From the NCBI GenBank assembly GCA_030704615.1, contig CM060733.1, positions 42,720,001 through 42,784,000 of the forward strand: DNA of 64,000 bases, given 5' to 3'. Source of the DNA: Takakia lepidozioides. Taxonomy: Eukaryota; Streptophyta; Takakiopsida; Takakiales; Takakiaceae. Under the pieces are notes generated by a model. It was given only the letters and a program-made list of their open reading frames with translations. It did not search any database and was not told the DNA's origin. Below are positions 45,290 to 58,059 of this stretch, piece after piece. A program made the translations under genes and the position numbers. The number at the start of each line of letters is the position of its first letter. Position 1 is the stretch's first letter.

Positions 45290-46148
45290 GTAGTCGGCAC
45301 CGACTACGATGAGTTGTTCTCAATTTCTATTGGCGTGGTGGAAATTTGCAACGGCTTTTCGGAAACATGCTATGTAATGAGAAATTCGCCTATAGTCGCT
45401 GCCGACTATATATTATCCAACTACATTTTTCCTTGCCCCATGTGGTGGAAGTCGGAACCGACTTCAATGTCCTCTTCTTTGTTTTTATTGAATTGGCACT
45501 GAGGGTAACGATTAACAACGATGTGATTTTCACACCTTTACTCAATGAACAAAGAAAAAACAAAAAGGCATATGAATGCCTTGGTGTGTACCACTATTTC
45601 GATTTACCCAAAGGCACGGATGTTGGTAATCGGCACCGAGTAGCAATACTTTTGCTATGTTTATGCGCGTGTGGGGAAAGTTGGCACCAATTATTCGCCA
45701 ACATCATCATACGTATTGTGAAATTATATATATATGAAAGTTTTAGGGTAACAATTAACCGCGATTTGATTTTCACACACTTTCTCCATGAATAAAGAAA
45801 CAACAAAAAGTATGTAGAGTAGAGCACTTTCATTCGGCCCTAATTGTAGTGTGGTCCACGAATTACTGTGGCTTAAGAATTACAGTGGGGCCCCTATGCA
45901 GGAAGGCCACGTGTATTGAGGAATGAGATGAGGGGGTTCAAAAAAAGAAGGGTGGAATTGGGCAAATTTAGAATAGGAACGCCTTGGTGTCTACCACTTT
46001 TTATTTACCCAAAGGCACGGATGCTGGTAGTCGGCACCGACTACCAATACTTCTCCTATGTTTTTGCGTGCTGGGAAAGTCCGCACCGATTATTCGCCAA
46101 CATCATCATACGTATTGTGAAATTATATTGTAGTCGCTGCCGACTACA
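45290..46148. repeat. Cluster of TAGTCGG/CCGACTA palindromes
   Basis: Clear copies lie at 45290-45307, 45391-45410, 45448-45465, 46026-46045 and 46129-46148. Weaker ones lie near 45630, 45680 and 46078. Related forms occur at about 43665, 43712 and 43904. Each has 8-9-bp arms around 2-4 central bases. Arms change together (GTAGTCGG/CCGACTAC, GAAGTCGG/CCGACTTC), so pairing is kept. Confidence 0.8.
45578..46127 (+). repeat. Diverged direct duplication of about 150 bp
   Basis: The segment from CCTTGGTGT through TATTCGCCAACATCATCATACG to AAATTATAT occurs at about 45578-45732 and again at about 45982-46127. Confidence 0.8.
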
Positions 46149-46632
46149 TGTTTTCTCCAACAATATATATGAAAGTTTGATTATTGTACTCGAGAAAATT
46201 TGATTCCATGAGCACCAAAACCAATTAGTTTGAAACATAGTAGCTATGCTCATGTGAGCTGTTGTGAAGCCGTAAAGGTATAGAAACTTGCAGTAAGGAA
46301 AAATGGTTTATATCGTAGGCAAAAAGTACAAGTGAAGTAAACACCTCTACACATGTACAAAGTTTACGGTTACGGTATTGCCCAGCATAGTGGGCAGGGA
46401 GTCTTATGCTCCATAGGACCCCTGTCGTCAAAACAGCTGCGAGCATGGACTATCTCTATTGTGAAAGAGTAGGTAACTTCGAAAATTCTCTATGAGTAGA
46501 GCTACTGTTCCATTGGACACGGAACGTCATCTGCATACTCCATAGCTATATGGGCTAATCCCCTTGCTACAATTGTCCCCAGATGTGGACCCTCAATTTC
46601 CTCAAGACCGTTTTGTGGGGTTGTAATTTTGT

Positions 46633-47702
46633 TGTCGCGCGGCTTTTACTCACCCATCCCTTCGCTATCCGAGGCGGAAACTCCAAGATAGAAGAGTTGG
46701 AAATCTCTAAGTACTCAGCCCGCGCTGAACAATCAGTCATGACCTACAGCTAGTGTATCATGGGGGTGTTTCCTATTTTTTTCCCTTTCCGCATTCATCC
46801 TAGCTACCTTACCATTGATAATTAAGTATCAGTTTGCTTCATCAATTTATCGGTTTCCTTCACTCCTCCATTCAATCCACAGCTTCACTCAGATCTCTTT
46901 ACACAGTGTGATTGTTCGTATAAGTATCAGATTATGATTTATCAGTATCAGGCCGAAGCCATTGTGTCTCTATTCTCCTCTACAATATCCTACACTTTGC
47001 ATATAACAAGCATCTACTAATCCTCTTTCCTCATTCATCGTGCTCTCCGACCTCCGCTCCCGTCTGACTCCGAAATCCTCCTCCCCCCAATAATCATCTT
47101 CATTCCCCGTTCTTCCCTTTATCTTCCTATCCGTAGTTCTAACCGTTTCCCTCACTAACCGTCGCTTGTGACTAACATGTTCCCCACAGTCGTTCCCTGT
47201 CCTGCTCTCGTTCCCTATGATCGTGACCGCTGTGTCAAGCTGTGACTGGCGTGTGAAACTGTGACGGGCTGTGACTGGCTGTGCGACTGGGTGTTTGGCT
47301 GTGTCAGGATGTGACTGGCTTGTGTCGGCTGTGTCGGGATGGTGATTGGCTTTGTGGGCTGTGTCGACTGTGTTTGGCTGTGTCAGGCTGTGACTGCTGT
47401 GTCCTGCTGTGTCGGGCTGTGATTGGCTGTGTGGGCCTGTGTCGGCTGTGTCGATTGTGACGACTGTGACGGGCTGTGTGGCTGTGTCGGCTTGTGACGA
47501 CTGTGACGGGCTGTGTTGGCTGTGTCGGCTGTGACGACTGTGAAGGGCTGTGTCGGCTGTGTCGACTGTGACGACTGTGTAACCCCCCTCTACAGTGCGT
47601 TGCTGTCACCCCTAAGGCTCCTGTTGGTCTCAGTCTGTGCAAAAATTAAGGGTACCCTACAGATCCCATATAAGTGTCTAAGTCCCCTACAGTCCTCTAA
47701 CA
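46633..47702 (-). mobile_element. 3' LTR of family A, copy 3
   Basis: A 1,070-bp LTR runs from TGTCGCGCGGC (46633) to CTCTAACA (47702). It has a long version of the minisatellite and many small indels. The outer flank is TTTGT. The partner LTR is not in the window. Confidence 0.9.
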
Positions 47703-47743
47703 TTTACCCCTCCCCCCTCAAAAAGCCGTGTCCTCACGGTTTA

Positions 47744-50700
47744 CTATTTCCGAGTAGCAACCCTTTGTGAGTGAGCTCTTGTTGACGTTGAGAGTTTCGT
47801 GGCGGGCTGTGTGTACGAGCCCGAGGTCTGTCTCTGGTTGACGGAGATGGTTGATCATGACCTGGATAAGTGAGGCATTCTGGAGGCTGATATCGAGGTA
47901 ATCTTTCCGGAATAGGAGATCCCCTGTGTTTCTTCTCTTCCATCTGAATGGCATTAGTCTTCTCCCATGTCAAAAGAATTCGGGTGTTGTTGGTTAACCG
48001 TTGAACAGAAAAAATGGTTTGAGACACTGAGCTCCTTGTCGGTCCAGATGAGTGGGGTACTTTAATTACTGGTATAGCGTGCAAGTATTTCCATGCGATA
48101 TGTCCCTTAAGGAAAATGTCATTCAAGTCCGAATTTTTGGTTGGACAAATTGTTGCAGGCTGCTTGAAACCATGAACGAATTTGAGAATCCTTCTGTATC
48201 ATAACTTTTGGGTCATATAGGACATATGAGGTGGCACCGAAGGTAATACCCAATGATCTCCACTGGAGTAACTTTGAAAAGCGTGAGTTGCATCTTTTGT
48301 TGCTCAATGTGGTAACGTATCAGAAAACAAGCGAGTAGTAGGATAGCCCGCACCACCCCAGACAATACTTGCTATCTCCTTGGTCTTGGTATAAATGAGT
48401 CCATTACAACCTGGAAGAAACAATTCCTCAACTGGTACCTTACTCGTGCCAGTATTGTGCAAAGTGATGATCTTCAATATGTCGATTGTTTGGAAGAACT
48501 TTAGTCCTGGTTGCCACTGGCAGCCAAATACGCATGATTGGTAGTATGTCGACGAATGACTGCGGAGGACTCTAAATTCTTCCAAGCCAAATCCAACATG
48601 ATGGAATTTGGTTTGAAGGGCATAATCATTAGCCTACTGTACTCCCTGGCAGCTGGAGTTTTAGGTGGGTTTTAAGCTGCATTGCCCCATACCTCCGGCT
48701 TTGTGGTGCTGTGGTGTGGTTGTAGTACCACAGGTTCAGCTACTGGTACACTGACCTGTTGTGTGGTGGTGGTAATGGTTTCCTGTACCATTGGCAGTCC
48801 TGCACCTCCTGTTGAAGACTTGAAAAGCCAGAGTTCTGGCTTGCAAATAAGAAGCATTAGATGTTCCTGAGGGGATATAGACTCTTTGGTCGATTGTTTG
48901 AAGTGAGGTCTTCCATGGAGTCTGCAGTCCGTCTACATCTCACTCTCTTGTATTTTATGCTATCCTACTATAGACATTGTCTATAGTAGTTGTGGCAATG
49001 TTCTGCACCTGCAGTCTAAGCTCATTTTCATCTCGCTTTGGGTGAGCTTCCTTGGGCTTTGCCCTCTACTGGCCCTTGTGTAACCAGACCTGCATAAGGT
49101 GTATCCACCAAGCTGCTTGTGGTTCCCCTGAGAGTTTGCTCCTCTCTTAGTTTACAATTCCAACTGCTGTTGTAAAGCCTCATGCGCTTCGCCTGTGGCT
49201 CAACCAATTGCGCATAGGCATCAAGTAGATTATTGGCTTCCTTCGAAGCCTTGTTACTGACCGCGATTTCATTTCTATTGGCCACGATGGTTTGTTGCAA
49301 CTCCACGATGTATTTCTCTTGATCAGCTTCCATCTGCCTGTATTGCTTGAAAGTATCTCATTGCGACAGATTGTATTCTTCATATCGACAATGAGCTTCA
49401 TTTGCTCACATTCTCTTCTTCTGCCTTCGTACATTTTTCCGCTTGACTGTTTATTTCTTTTGTTGATTGGTCAAGCATAGTTTAAAGTAGCACATTGTAT
49501 CGCCATCCTGTTATGCACTGTCTGCAACTCCGTATGTAGGCATTCAGTTCTTGCAACTTGCTTTCATGCTGCACCTGCATTTGGTATAGCTGTTGCTTAT
49601 GTGCTTCGTGCAACTGGTCTTGCGCGAGGCCTGCCTCAATCAATTGTTGCTTGGCCAATTGCAAAGCCATTTCTGTATTGGCCAAGTCCTGCTTCATCTT
49701 GAGAGTGACCTCTTCATCGACCTTGTTTGCACACTCAGTGGCAAGTCGAGCCTCAAACTCCTTCCTGAGTTCTTCTTTCAAGGCTGTCAATTGGGTAATT
49801 GGAACATGGGTTTGACATAAGTCCCCAACAAATTAAGTGTCATGCCTATGGAACTCATCAGCATTGCCTGTTGAGGGTCATCATGGTGAGGTTGCTGCTG
49901 TTCCTCCTGATCTTCAACAGTATGATGTCTCACTAACCAATCAGACCATTGTCCCACGGATTTTCTTCCTGAACTACTTCATTTATGACCGGTGCTACAG
50001 TGTCATGGCCTTCCGCCTGTGGTACCTCCGACACAGGTGTGTGCATTATATGTACCTCAGGATTTCTCTTGGGCAACTGTTGCACCTCTGGGATTTCTGT
50101 CTCCTTGACCAGACCAGAATATTCATAGAGAAGGTCCCCTTTCTCTATTTCTGCCACTATCTGTTCTGTAGTTGGAATATCTATCCCTTCACTTTCCAAA
50201 TCAATTATTTCGGGTTGAGCTGCATGGATAACTTGTGACCTTGTGACAAGTCGTTCAAGTGGCTGTGTTGGTTGTGATGCAGAAGTAACTTCTTCCTCCC
50301 TCTCTGAAGGTCCTGCTTCCAGTAATAACATTCTTTGTGCTGCTGTGCCCTTCCTGATCATGAGCTTGGGAACATTATCATGCGGAATCCGTGAAGCCAG
50401 TGGATCTGCCACTACAGTCTTTCCCCTTCTCTGCCTCTTAGTCTCGGGTTGTGCTGCTAGTCCACCCTCACTGTGTGAAGAGCCTTGGTCTTCTATTGCA
50501 GTTGTTTCTGGCTCAAACACTCCCATTTCCTTCCTTTCTTGTGCATTAAGTATGCGAGAATCAAGGATTATTTGAGCAATGATTGGGCCAGACACTATGA
50601 TAGGAGATTTTGCGGTAGTACCTTGTAATCTTTTCATCTCCTCTACCAGTGCGTTGTACATTATGTCCGCCCATTGTACCTCTTGTCCCTTCAAGCCTTT

Positions 50701-50792
50701 GAGGATTTCCTCTGTGAAGGATCTGCTCAAATATTGTTGGTTCTGTTTCAGGGCAATCAGAACGTGCAATACTTGGCCTATGTCTTTAAACA
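47744..50792 (-). pseudogene. ORF3 of family A, copy 3, 5' cut by copy B
   Basis: This is the most damaged of the three family A ORF3 copies. The first 278 codons (50769-49933) and a 102-codon coiled-coil block (49790-49482) are open. The rest has many one- and two-base indels and a deletion that removes much of the region after the IVMGC domain. The stop is TAG at 47744-47746, one codon before the stop of the other copies. On the upstream side homology ends near 50792 (GTCTTTAAAC), where the terminus of copy B begins. Confidence 0.8.
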
Positions 50793-51028
50793 GGGGGCTG
50801 CTATTTCATGAGCGGCATGAGCATGAGCGGCATGAGCATGAGCGGAAAAAAAAAAAGCATGAGCAGACCATTGTGAGTCCACGGAAATAGGGTTAGGAGG
50901 CACGGAAATAGGGTCATGTGAAGTTGGAATGTGGCACCAGTGGACTTAAAATGCAACATTTTATTGCAAATTTTGTGGCAAGCCACGTCTATACAAGTGT
51001 GTTCTAACTGTCATAGCCGGAATGGGCA
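50793..51028 (-). other. 3' flank and terminus of copy B
   Basis: About 235 bases after the gene stop match the sequence after copy A exon 10. They include TTGCAATAAAATG, which may act as a poly(A) signal, CCCTATTTCCGTG repeated twice, and GCTCATGC repeats. The match ends at ATGAAATAGCAGCCCCC (about 50794-50811). Confidence 0.7.
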
Positions 51029-54000
51029 CTACTCTCCTACACCCTCCGAGGAACTTGCCCCACCTTCTTCCTCATCCCCCTCATCCCCCTCATCCTCCGA
51101 GCTCTGTGATGCATCAGTTCCACTATGCCTCTCAAAAATCCCGTCCTCTCCTTGGGGGACTGTCCACCTCACCTCCTGGGAATCTTCTGCGTCTTCTCCC
51201 CCACTTTCCTCAGCAGAATCCAACACAAATCTACGAGCCCGACGGGCTCTAATAGCTGCTGCCTCCTCCCTCATCTTCATTTTCTTGAGGCTTGCCTCGT
51301 CTAAAATCTGCTGTACACGACTACGTTCGGAACACCTCCTAATGGACACCGAAGCAAGCCGGGCAGCATAAGTAGGCAGGATGTACTCCCTTTCTGGACT
51401 AGGCATGAAATCTCCCCTGGCAAAAAAAGGCACGTTCCTCCTGCCCATGAACTCCGGTGTAGACGTCCCTCCGGCAGTACTTGGCATCCTACAGTAAGAA
51501 CAAATCCACTTGAAGAATGTCAATACCAGCACAACCAGAAAGGGTTTTCAATGAAATAAGAGAGCGGAGGGAGGTGCCTCACAAAATCTGGAGGCAACTT
51601 ACAATGCCACCACTCACTCGTAAACCGGGGGCTCCTCGGCCTCGATCCCAACTTCCTCCCCCTGCTCCTTCTCGGATTTTTCCTCATCCTCCGAGGATGC
51701 CTCTTCCTCTTTCGGCAGACGTTCAGCCGCTGCAAGTTCCGAGTTGTGGAGGGCAGTATCTGGCTCGAAGGCGAACACATGCCTGTCGGACAACGTCCCT
51801 GCCCACATTGAAGCACCTGAGGAACAAAGCGGGCGGTTAATAGCTTGCGGCATGCAATTGCAATGGGGCCAGGGGACAAACTGAGCACGTGAAGGCTTAC
51901 CCGTGCCGCATGTGAGGTCCAGAATCCGCCCTTGGACATCCGAGCACGTCTCCATGAGGGTTTGGATGAAAGCAGGGCTTCGGGTCCGGCTGTACCGCCA
52001 CGGTTTGCCTGTCTTTGTGTCCTTCGGCATACTAGAGTGGGGCACATAGTTGTAGAGGACATCGTAGGTTACAGGGTCCACAGCGGCATCAACAAGACGA
52101 CCGTCGTTGCGGAATTTGAACGTAGACCCTCTCTTCACAAAGCAATATGCCTCAAACACCAATGTCTGCACATCCAACAAAGAAGGGATCAATTCCAGGG
52201 TCTACTTAACATACACCACAATATGAAGTGAATGCAATAGATTGATAACTTACACTTTGGCCCTCTGTTCGCAACCCCTGCGTACTGATGCAGAACCATT
52301 TTCTGAGGAGGACCGGGGTGACACTTTTCGGTGTCCACCTTGCCACCGCATTCTCTGTGGTCTTCCCTCTCGTGGCAAGGACAACCACACATCCACCGTC
52401 ATCCAGAAGCATCCCCGCCAGCCCAAACCCGGCTTTCCAGTAGTCCTCAGTAAACCTGTTCCAGGTGGGCACACCATCCAGGCCCTCCAGCAGCTCCCCA
52501 TCTGGAATGTCGAGGAGAATCATGTCGCAAGCTCTCTCCACCTCAACCCCCCCCCGAGTGCTCTTGCAATTCGTGCTCACAGCCGTGAAGAATTCCATCA
52601 TGGCTTCAAAACCAGGGGTGTCTTTAGGCTCTGTACCGGCAGCCCTCTTCTTGGCTTTCCCCTTCTGCTCCGCCAGAGACTTGTTGTGTGCCACCTTCTT
52701 CGCCCTGGCAGCGAGAGCGTCAAGGAAGCTCTCATTGACGCATTGGATGATGGTTGGAGGTTCTAGCTTTGGCCTGTGCGTAAACGTCACCGCCGAATAC
52801 CGCCGTGTAGGCTCGCCCTCAAATGCCAACTTCTTGGCAGAGCCAGTCCCACTCCGAACTGACTTGGGAACCCGGACGACCGGTGACTGGGTAGGAGCAA
52901 CAGCAGTCGCAGGACCTTGAACAAAATCGGCGTCGGAGTCACTCTCTTGGGTCCCCTCCTGCGCCTCCTCCGATGCCCCGATGGTTTTCTTCTTTTTGGG
53001 TGTTACTGCAGTCACCTGTTTCCTTGTCCTTTTCCTTTGACCTTTACTCTTCTCATGCAATTTCTCCTGAATTCCTGCCTGAGCAAGCTCTGCCGCTTTC
53101 CTGGAGTTCGCAAGCGCTTTTGCCTCTTTTGCACCCAACGGAGGCAGCGGAGCCCGGTTTCGTCGGAATTCAGCATCCAGCTTCAATTGAAACTCGGATG
53201 GGTCGAGCGAGCCGGGCGGAAGGTCCACATACCAAGGGCAATCACGCAAATGTTCCAGATGCCACTCCTTCACAATATCGTCAGTGTACATGGAGTCAGC
53301 CCCAGGGTTCCTCCATGCCAGGAAGAATGGTGGCTCGAAAGACAGATGACCTTTCTCCAAAAGCGAGAACTTACAGTACCTGCATTCATGAAAAACCCAA
53401 TGAGGTCCGAAAATGGCTAACTCCCTGAACGGCAATAGGGCCTACAACTGGAATATGGCGCCGAATTTCCACTTCAGGGCCACCCAGTGTAGGGACTTAG
53501 CCCGAAAATGGCTAAGTCCCTGGACGGCAATACGGCCTGGAACTGGAAAATGGCGCCGAATTTCCACTTCAGGGCCAGCCAGTCTAGGGACTTAGCCCGA
53601 AAATGGCTAAGTCCCTGGACGGCAATAGGGCCTAGAACTGGAATACGGCGCCGAATTTCCAGTTCCGGGCCAGCCACCCTAGGGACTTAGACCGAAAATG
53701 GCTAAGTCCCTGGACGGCAATAGGGCCTGGAACTGAAATATGGCGCCGAATTTCCACTTCAGGGCCAGCCAGTCTAGGGACTTAGCCCGAAAATGGCTAA
53801 GTCCCTGGACGGCAATAGGGCCTAGAACTGGAATACGGCGCCGAATTTCCAGTTCCGGGCCAGCCACCCTAGGGACTTAGACCGAAAATGGCTAAGTCCC
53901 TGGACGGCAATAGGGCCTGGAACTGGAATATGGCGCCGAATTTCCACTTCAGGGCCAGCCAGTCTAGGGACTTAGCCGAAAATGGCTAAGTCCCTGGACG

Positions 54001-57000
54001 GCAATAGGGCCTAGAACTGGAATACGGCGCCGAATTTCCAGTTCCGGGCCAGCCACCCTAGGGACTTAGACCGAAAATGGCTAAGTCCCTGGACGGCAAT
54101 AGGGCCTGGAACTGGAATATGGCGCCGAATTTCCACTTCAGGGCCAGCCAGTCTAGGGACTTAGCCCGAAAATGGCTAAGTCCCTGGACGGCAATAGGGC
54201 CTAGAACTGGAATACGGCGCCGAATTTCCAGTTCCGGGCCAGCCACCCTAGGGACTTAGACCGAAAATGGCTAAGTCCCTGGACGGCAATAGGGCCTGGA
54301 ACTGGAATATGGCGCCGAATTTCCACTTCAGGGCCAGCCAGTCTAGGGACTTAGCCCGAAAATGGCTAAGTCCCTGGACGGCAATAGGGCCTAGAACTGG
54401 AAAACGGCGCCGAATTTCCAGTTCCGGGCCAGCCACACTAGGGACTTAGCCCGAAAATGGCTAAGTCCCTGAACGGCAATAGGGCCTGGAACTGGAAAAT
54501 GGCGCCGAATTTCCAGTTCCGGGCCAGCCAGTCTAGGGACTTTGCCATTTTCGGAGCCCTGACTGGAAATTCGGCGCCATTTTCCCTAACACCACTTAGG
54601 CCTCTAACATCCTGAAATGCCAGGACTTGAAAGAAAGGCAGCGCGTATGTACCTGTACAGAAGGCGCATTGCTGCTTTGTCCGCGTTCGGCTGGTCGGTG
54701 AACTCGTGGCTCCGGCGAGCATCTGCTATCTCCCGAAAGAATAGGTTGGTTTTGTAGAGCAGAAAGTACCTCGTCACATAGTCACGCAGGCTCTCTGCTG
54801 CAGGAGATATCTCCATCTTGAACTGATGTGCTTGTGTGTCCAGCTGCTCTTGCGCATTCGTCGTCACCTGTGGAGATTGTCCATCAGATCGCTTTCCTCA
54901 AAAAATACAATGAATCAACCCCCTACTAGAGTACAAGCCCCAAACGAAGCGTGGGGAAGTACCTGAAACCACCATGTCATGCGGTTCATCCACATGTCGA
55001 ATGTGGGGTCAGAGAGTTTGTCCGGTTTGGGGAAGCTCCACATGTCCCTGGTACTTTGGGAACCATTCCAGATTTGGAGCCACCGGGTCTGTCCAACCAC
55101 CCAGCATATTCGTAAGCGCCAAACACCACAAAAAGGAGTTGTTGCCACCACAATTTGGTTAAGAATGTATCACCTTTTCTGTTGCATCCACACAGGATGT
55201 GGCTAGACGATGGAGCTTCTCCAATGTCATCGTGGGCTTCAGAGCGCGAGAGTAGTGCTTTCCCACCTCCACCAGAAAGTCGGCACCAAGGGCGGGATCA
55301 GCTATGGCCACGTACTTTACCATCCGCGACTTGTACTTTATGCGGGCCCTCACCTCCGCAGCTTTGACATACGATTCGAGTTCCGGGAGGGTTGGATTCT
55401 TCTCCTCTGACTCCATGTAGAACCTCCGCGCATGTGCCAAATCCTGCTGTATTTTCGTCTGTCGAAAAGCAGCACATAAGATTAGAGATCCTGCTCAACA
55501 CAATTTCTTCTATTGGGGGAGGAGAGACAAATTAGCTCAACAAAACTGCAGGAGCTTTACCCGAAATATGTAGTCCACCATGGCGTCGACGCTCAGCCTA
55601 TACCAGGTTCTGTCTGCCTTTGCCTCCGACTTGCGCAGGAGGTCGGCACTGAGGGAATTGGCAAACTCTTCACCCCCTGCCTCCCGACATCCTTCACTCG
55701 GAAGAGCATATGGGACAAGTTGGTGGCAATGAAGGCATTCTCAGTCACCCTGCAGTGCCACATTTCCATCAAACAATACTGAAATGGGAATTTTCATCAT
55801 ATATGAGGATTCGCAATGAAATGACTTCCAAATTCAAAGTCCAAAAGCGAGAGGGGTTGTAGCTTACGAGTTGATGTCGGCCATTGCAGCTTTGAGAAGA
55901 CTGCGATCTTTGGGCCCCGCAACCTTCAGCACAACACAATCGACGGCGAAATGCCAATCGAGATCGTTGGGGTGGGCTTGGGCAATGTGCTCCATCCATG
56001 CCAGGAGGCGATGATTGCCGTCCCACACGTAGAACATCTTACCGGACATGTGCTGGAAAAGAGGATCACTAGCAATCGATCTCTCGAACTCCTCATTTCG
56101 CGTTTGCCAATGGGGACCCCATTTGTCCACCTCATCGGAAGTGTGGGCACGGGAAGCTCCGTGGTCGTTCTCAATGGAAACGTAAAAGGCGGCAGACCCC
56201 ATTCGATATCCATCCCGGAAAGAGAATTTCAGCTTGTCGATATCGCCTGGGAGGGCAGGTCTCACCACCTGCAATGACACCAAGCGGCAAAGGGGAATTC
56301 GAAGCTTGGCCGGGTACACCATGCCCCCCAGCACCCTGCCAATGTTGCTGTGGGTTGCCTCCAACATCTTGGCAGCGGCCAACTTCATATCCGCCTCAGA
56401 CATGACGTCTGCTGCAGAGGGGTTTTCCGGCAGCCCACCAAGACCGCCAAATCCAGCCTGTATGCTCCGGGTTTGGGGCCTGGGGATGTCCGGGAGAATG
56501 TCATCCTGGTCAGAAACATCCATGTCGTCCTCCTCAACAGGGTCAGCCACCTGCGAAACCACCTCCAGCACTCTCGTCGTCTCTACTGCCCTCTCCCTGG
56601 CTTCACCTCGAACTTGCACAATCGGTGCTCTTTCAGGTGTTCTTTCCTCTCCTCCACTCTCCACCGTATGGGTAATTGCGGGGGCTGCACTTGCCCGCGA
56701 TGGTCTAACCGGTGTGCTACTGCCTCTCTGTGGTGTCTTGTAGGGATCCACCGTCTCTGTGTGTCCCTCGCTTACATTGGCATCTGTCATTTGGGCACCC
56801 CGGGCCTCTTCAGCTGCCTTTTGTCTTTCCTCCTTGCTAGCATTCTGTCTCGTCTGTTCTTTTGCCCTCTCTTTTGCCCTCTCACGGGCTTTCTGTTTCT
56901 TACTAGGGCTAGCAACAGGGGAGCCCTCCAGGACGACCACCTTTGATTGAGGCGAACTGACACCCTCGCGCGCACTGCTCACTCCCCCCTCCGCAGCCCG

Positions 57001-57833
57001 TGACTGCTCTCTCGCCGGGGATTGCATGTGCTTAGCTTTCTTCTTTTTCTTTGCGTGGGCGGGCCCTACTGCATGTGCATGAACAACCTCCATTGCCGGA
57101 TCTGCTGTCCTCATGTCCTCACGCCCTTCACCTGCCATGCCGCCTGCACCAACCTCCCCAATGCCTACTCTATCGTAATCTCGTTGCAAGTCCTCCCGTC
57201 CACCAACAAAAGATTTAAGTTTGCCCTCTCGCCCCAAGTTGGGCGATTCAAACATGCGATGAGTTGGAGCTGTCGATGATACCACCAGCGTGCCGGGCTC
57301 GTCGTCACTCTGTGATTGACAAAAATCGTGAACACCAACAGTGGTGCAAAAAGCAGCAGCGCAACCACCATAGCAGCAATCATGTAGCAAAAATGAAAAC
57401 ATAACAAGTTTAGGAAGTATGGAGAGCCATGCAACAACAATGAAAACAAATGCAACCATTGCCTAAGAATGACATGCACAAGCAGCCTTCTCCAGAGCTG
57501 CCGGATTTGCACACGCATTGCAAACAATCTAAGGTTCAGTCAACTATCTAAAGTTCACTCATAAAGCAAAGCCAGGATGAAGATGCAGAAACAAAGCGAG
57601 GTAACGAAGCGAAAGCAAAAAAGAAATCGAACAAACCGAAAGCAGAAGTGGCTTGCCTGAGAGTACTCGGCTTCAGTTGGCGCAGGTTGTGAGCAAGACA
57701 CTGGAATCTCCTGCTGGAGCTTCAGTTTGGCCATGCGAGAGATTGGCCGTCGTCCGTAGTACAGAGCTTTCAACTTCCGCCGCGGTCTGGATCTGAGGTC
57801 TCTCTCAGGAGAGCCACGCCCTTCAGGCGGCAT
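51029..57833 (-). CDS. 10-exon gene: ParB/sulfiredoxin-like domain plus amino-methyltransferase-like domain (copy B)
   Basis: My exon model (5' to 3'): 57833-57657, 57309-55868, 55749-55561, 55458-55174, 55088-54963, 54867-54653, 53379-52254, 52165-51901, 51816-51618, 51488-51029. Phases agree at each junction except for one missing base in a G run of exon 3 (near 55672). The sum is about 1,494 codons. All introns are GT-AG except the first, which is GC-AG. Exon 2 has a disordered, Lys/Glu/Ala-rich first part. It ends in a ParB/sulfiredoxin-like domain (IPLCRLV, FYVWDGNHRLLAW, about residues 390-539). Exons 4-6 are helical. Exon 7 has a Lys-rich linker and MILLDIPDG, a possible motif IV (DPPY-like but altered). 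Exons 8-9 give DLTCGTG (motif I) and HVFAFEPD. Motif IV before motif I is the order of beta-class N4/N6 methyltransferases. The last exon is acidic. ParB-methylase pairings are known from phages and bacteria. The activity is inference. Confidence 0.6.
53408..54590 (-). repeat. 190-bp palindromic satellite filling intron 6 of copy B
   Basis: The array has about six units of 190 bp, each made of two related 95-bp halves. Each half has a GGCGCCGAATTTCC core and is bounded by the inverted pair AGGGACTTAGCC and GGCTAAGTCCCT. Adjacent units are almost identical. Together with the ends it makes up most of the 1,273-bp intron, which is ten times longer than introns 2-5 and 7-9. Confidence 0.92.
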
Positions 57834-58059
57834 AAGTCCCAGCCAAAAAGATCTCCTTTTTTGGGGTACATGCCTGGAATACCATGTTAAGCCAAGTATA
57901 GCATGAGATTTAGGGTACGTGTCCAGGAAGCCATGCGTCGCCAGCCCGAATAATAAGCGACGGCCGTCGACATTTATTGCCCAACTGCGCAATTAAATGT
58001 CGGATGAAGCCCTCCATGTCGGAAGAAAATAGACGAAAACAGTCCCGGAATTTCCCTCA

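Larger units (their letters stand above)
44717..46632. other. Intergenic region with short palindromes and a direct duplication
   Basis: No gene is supported. The region holds many copies of a short palindrome (TAGTCGG-n-CCGACTA type) and a diverged direct repeat, listed separately. Confidence 0.6.

Noticed and set aside
50793-50880. Helitron 3' end
   Set aside because: No CTRR end and no GC-rich hairpin just before it. The GCTCATGC repeats do not fit the pattern.
53408-54590. CRISPR array
   Set aside because: Units are adjacent and the spacers are repeats too. There are no cas genes and the genome is eukaryotic.
56234-56946. ORFs of 169-198 codons on the + strand
   Set aside because: They are antisense to exon 2 of copy B, which has a consistent splice model.
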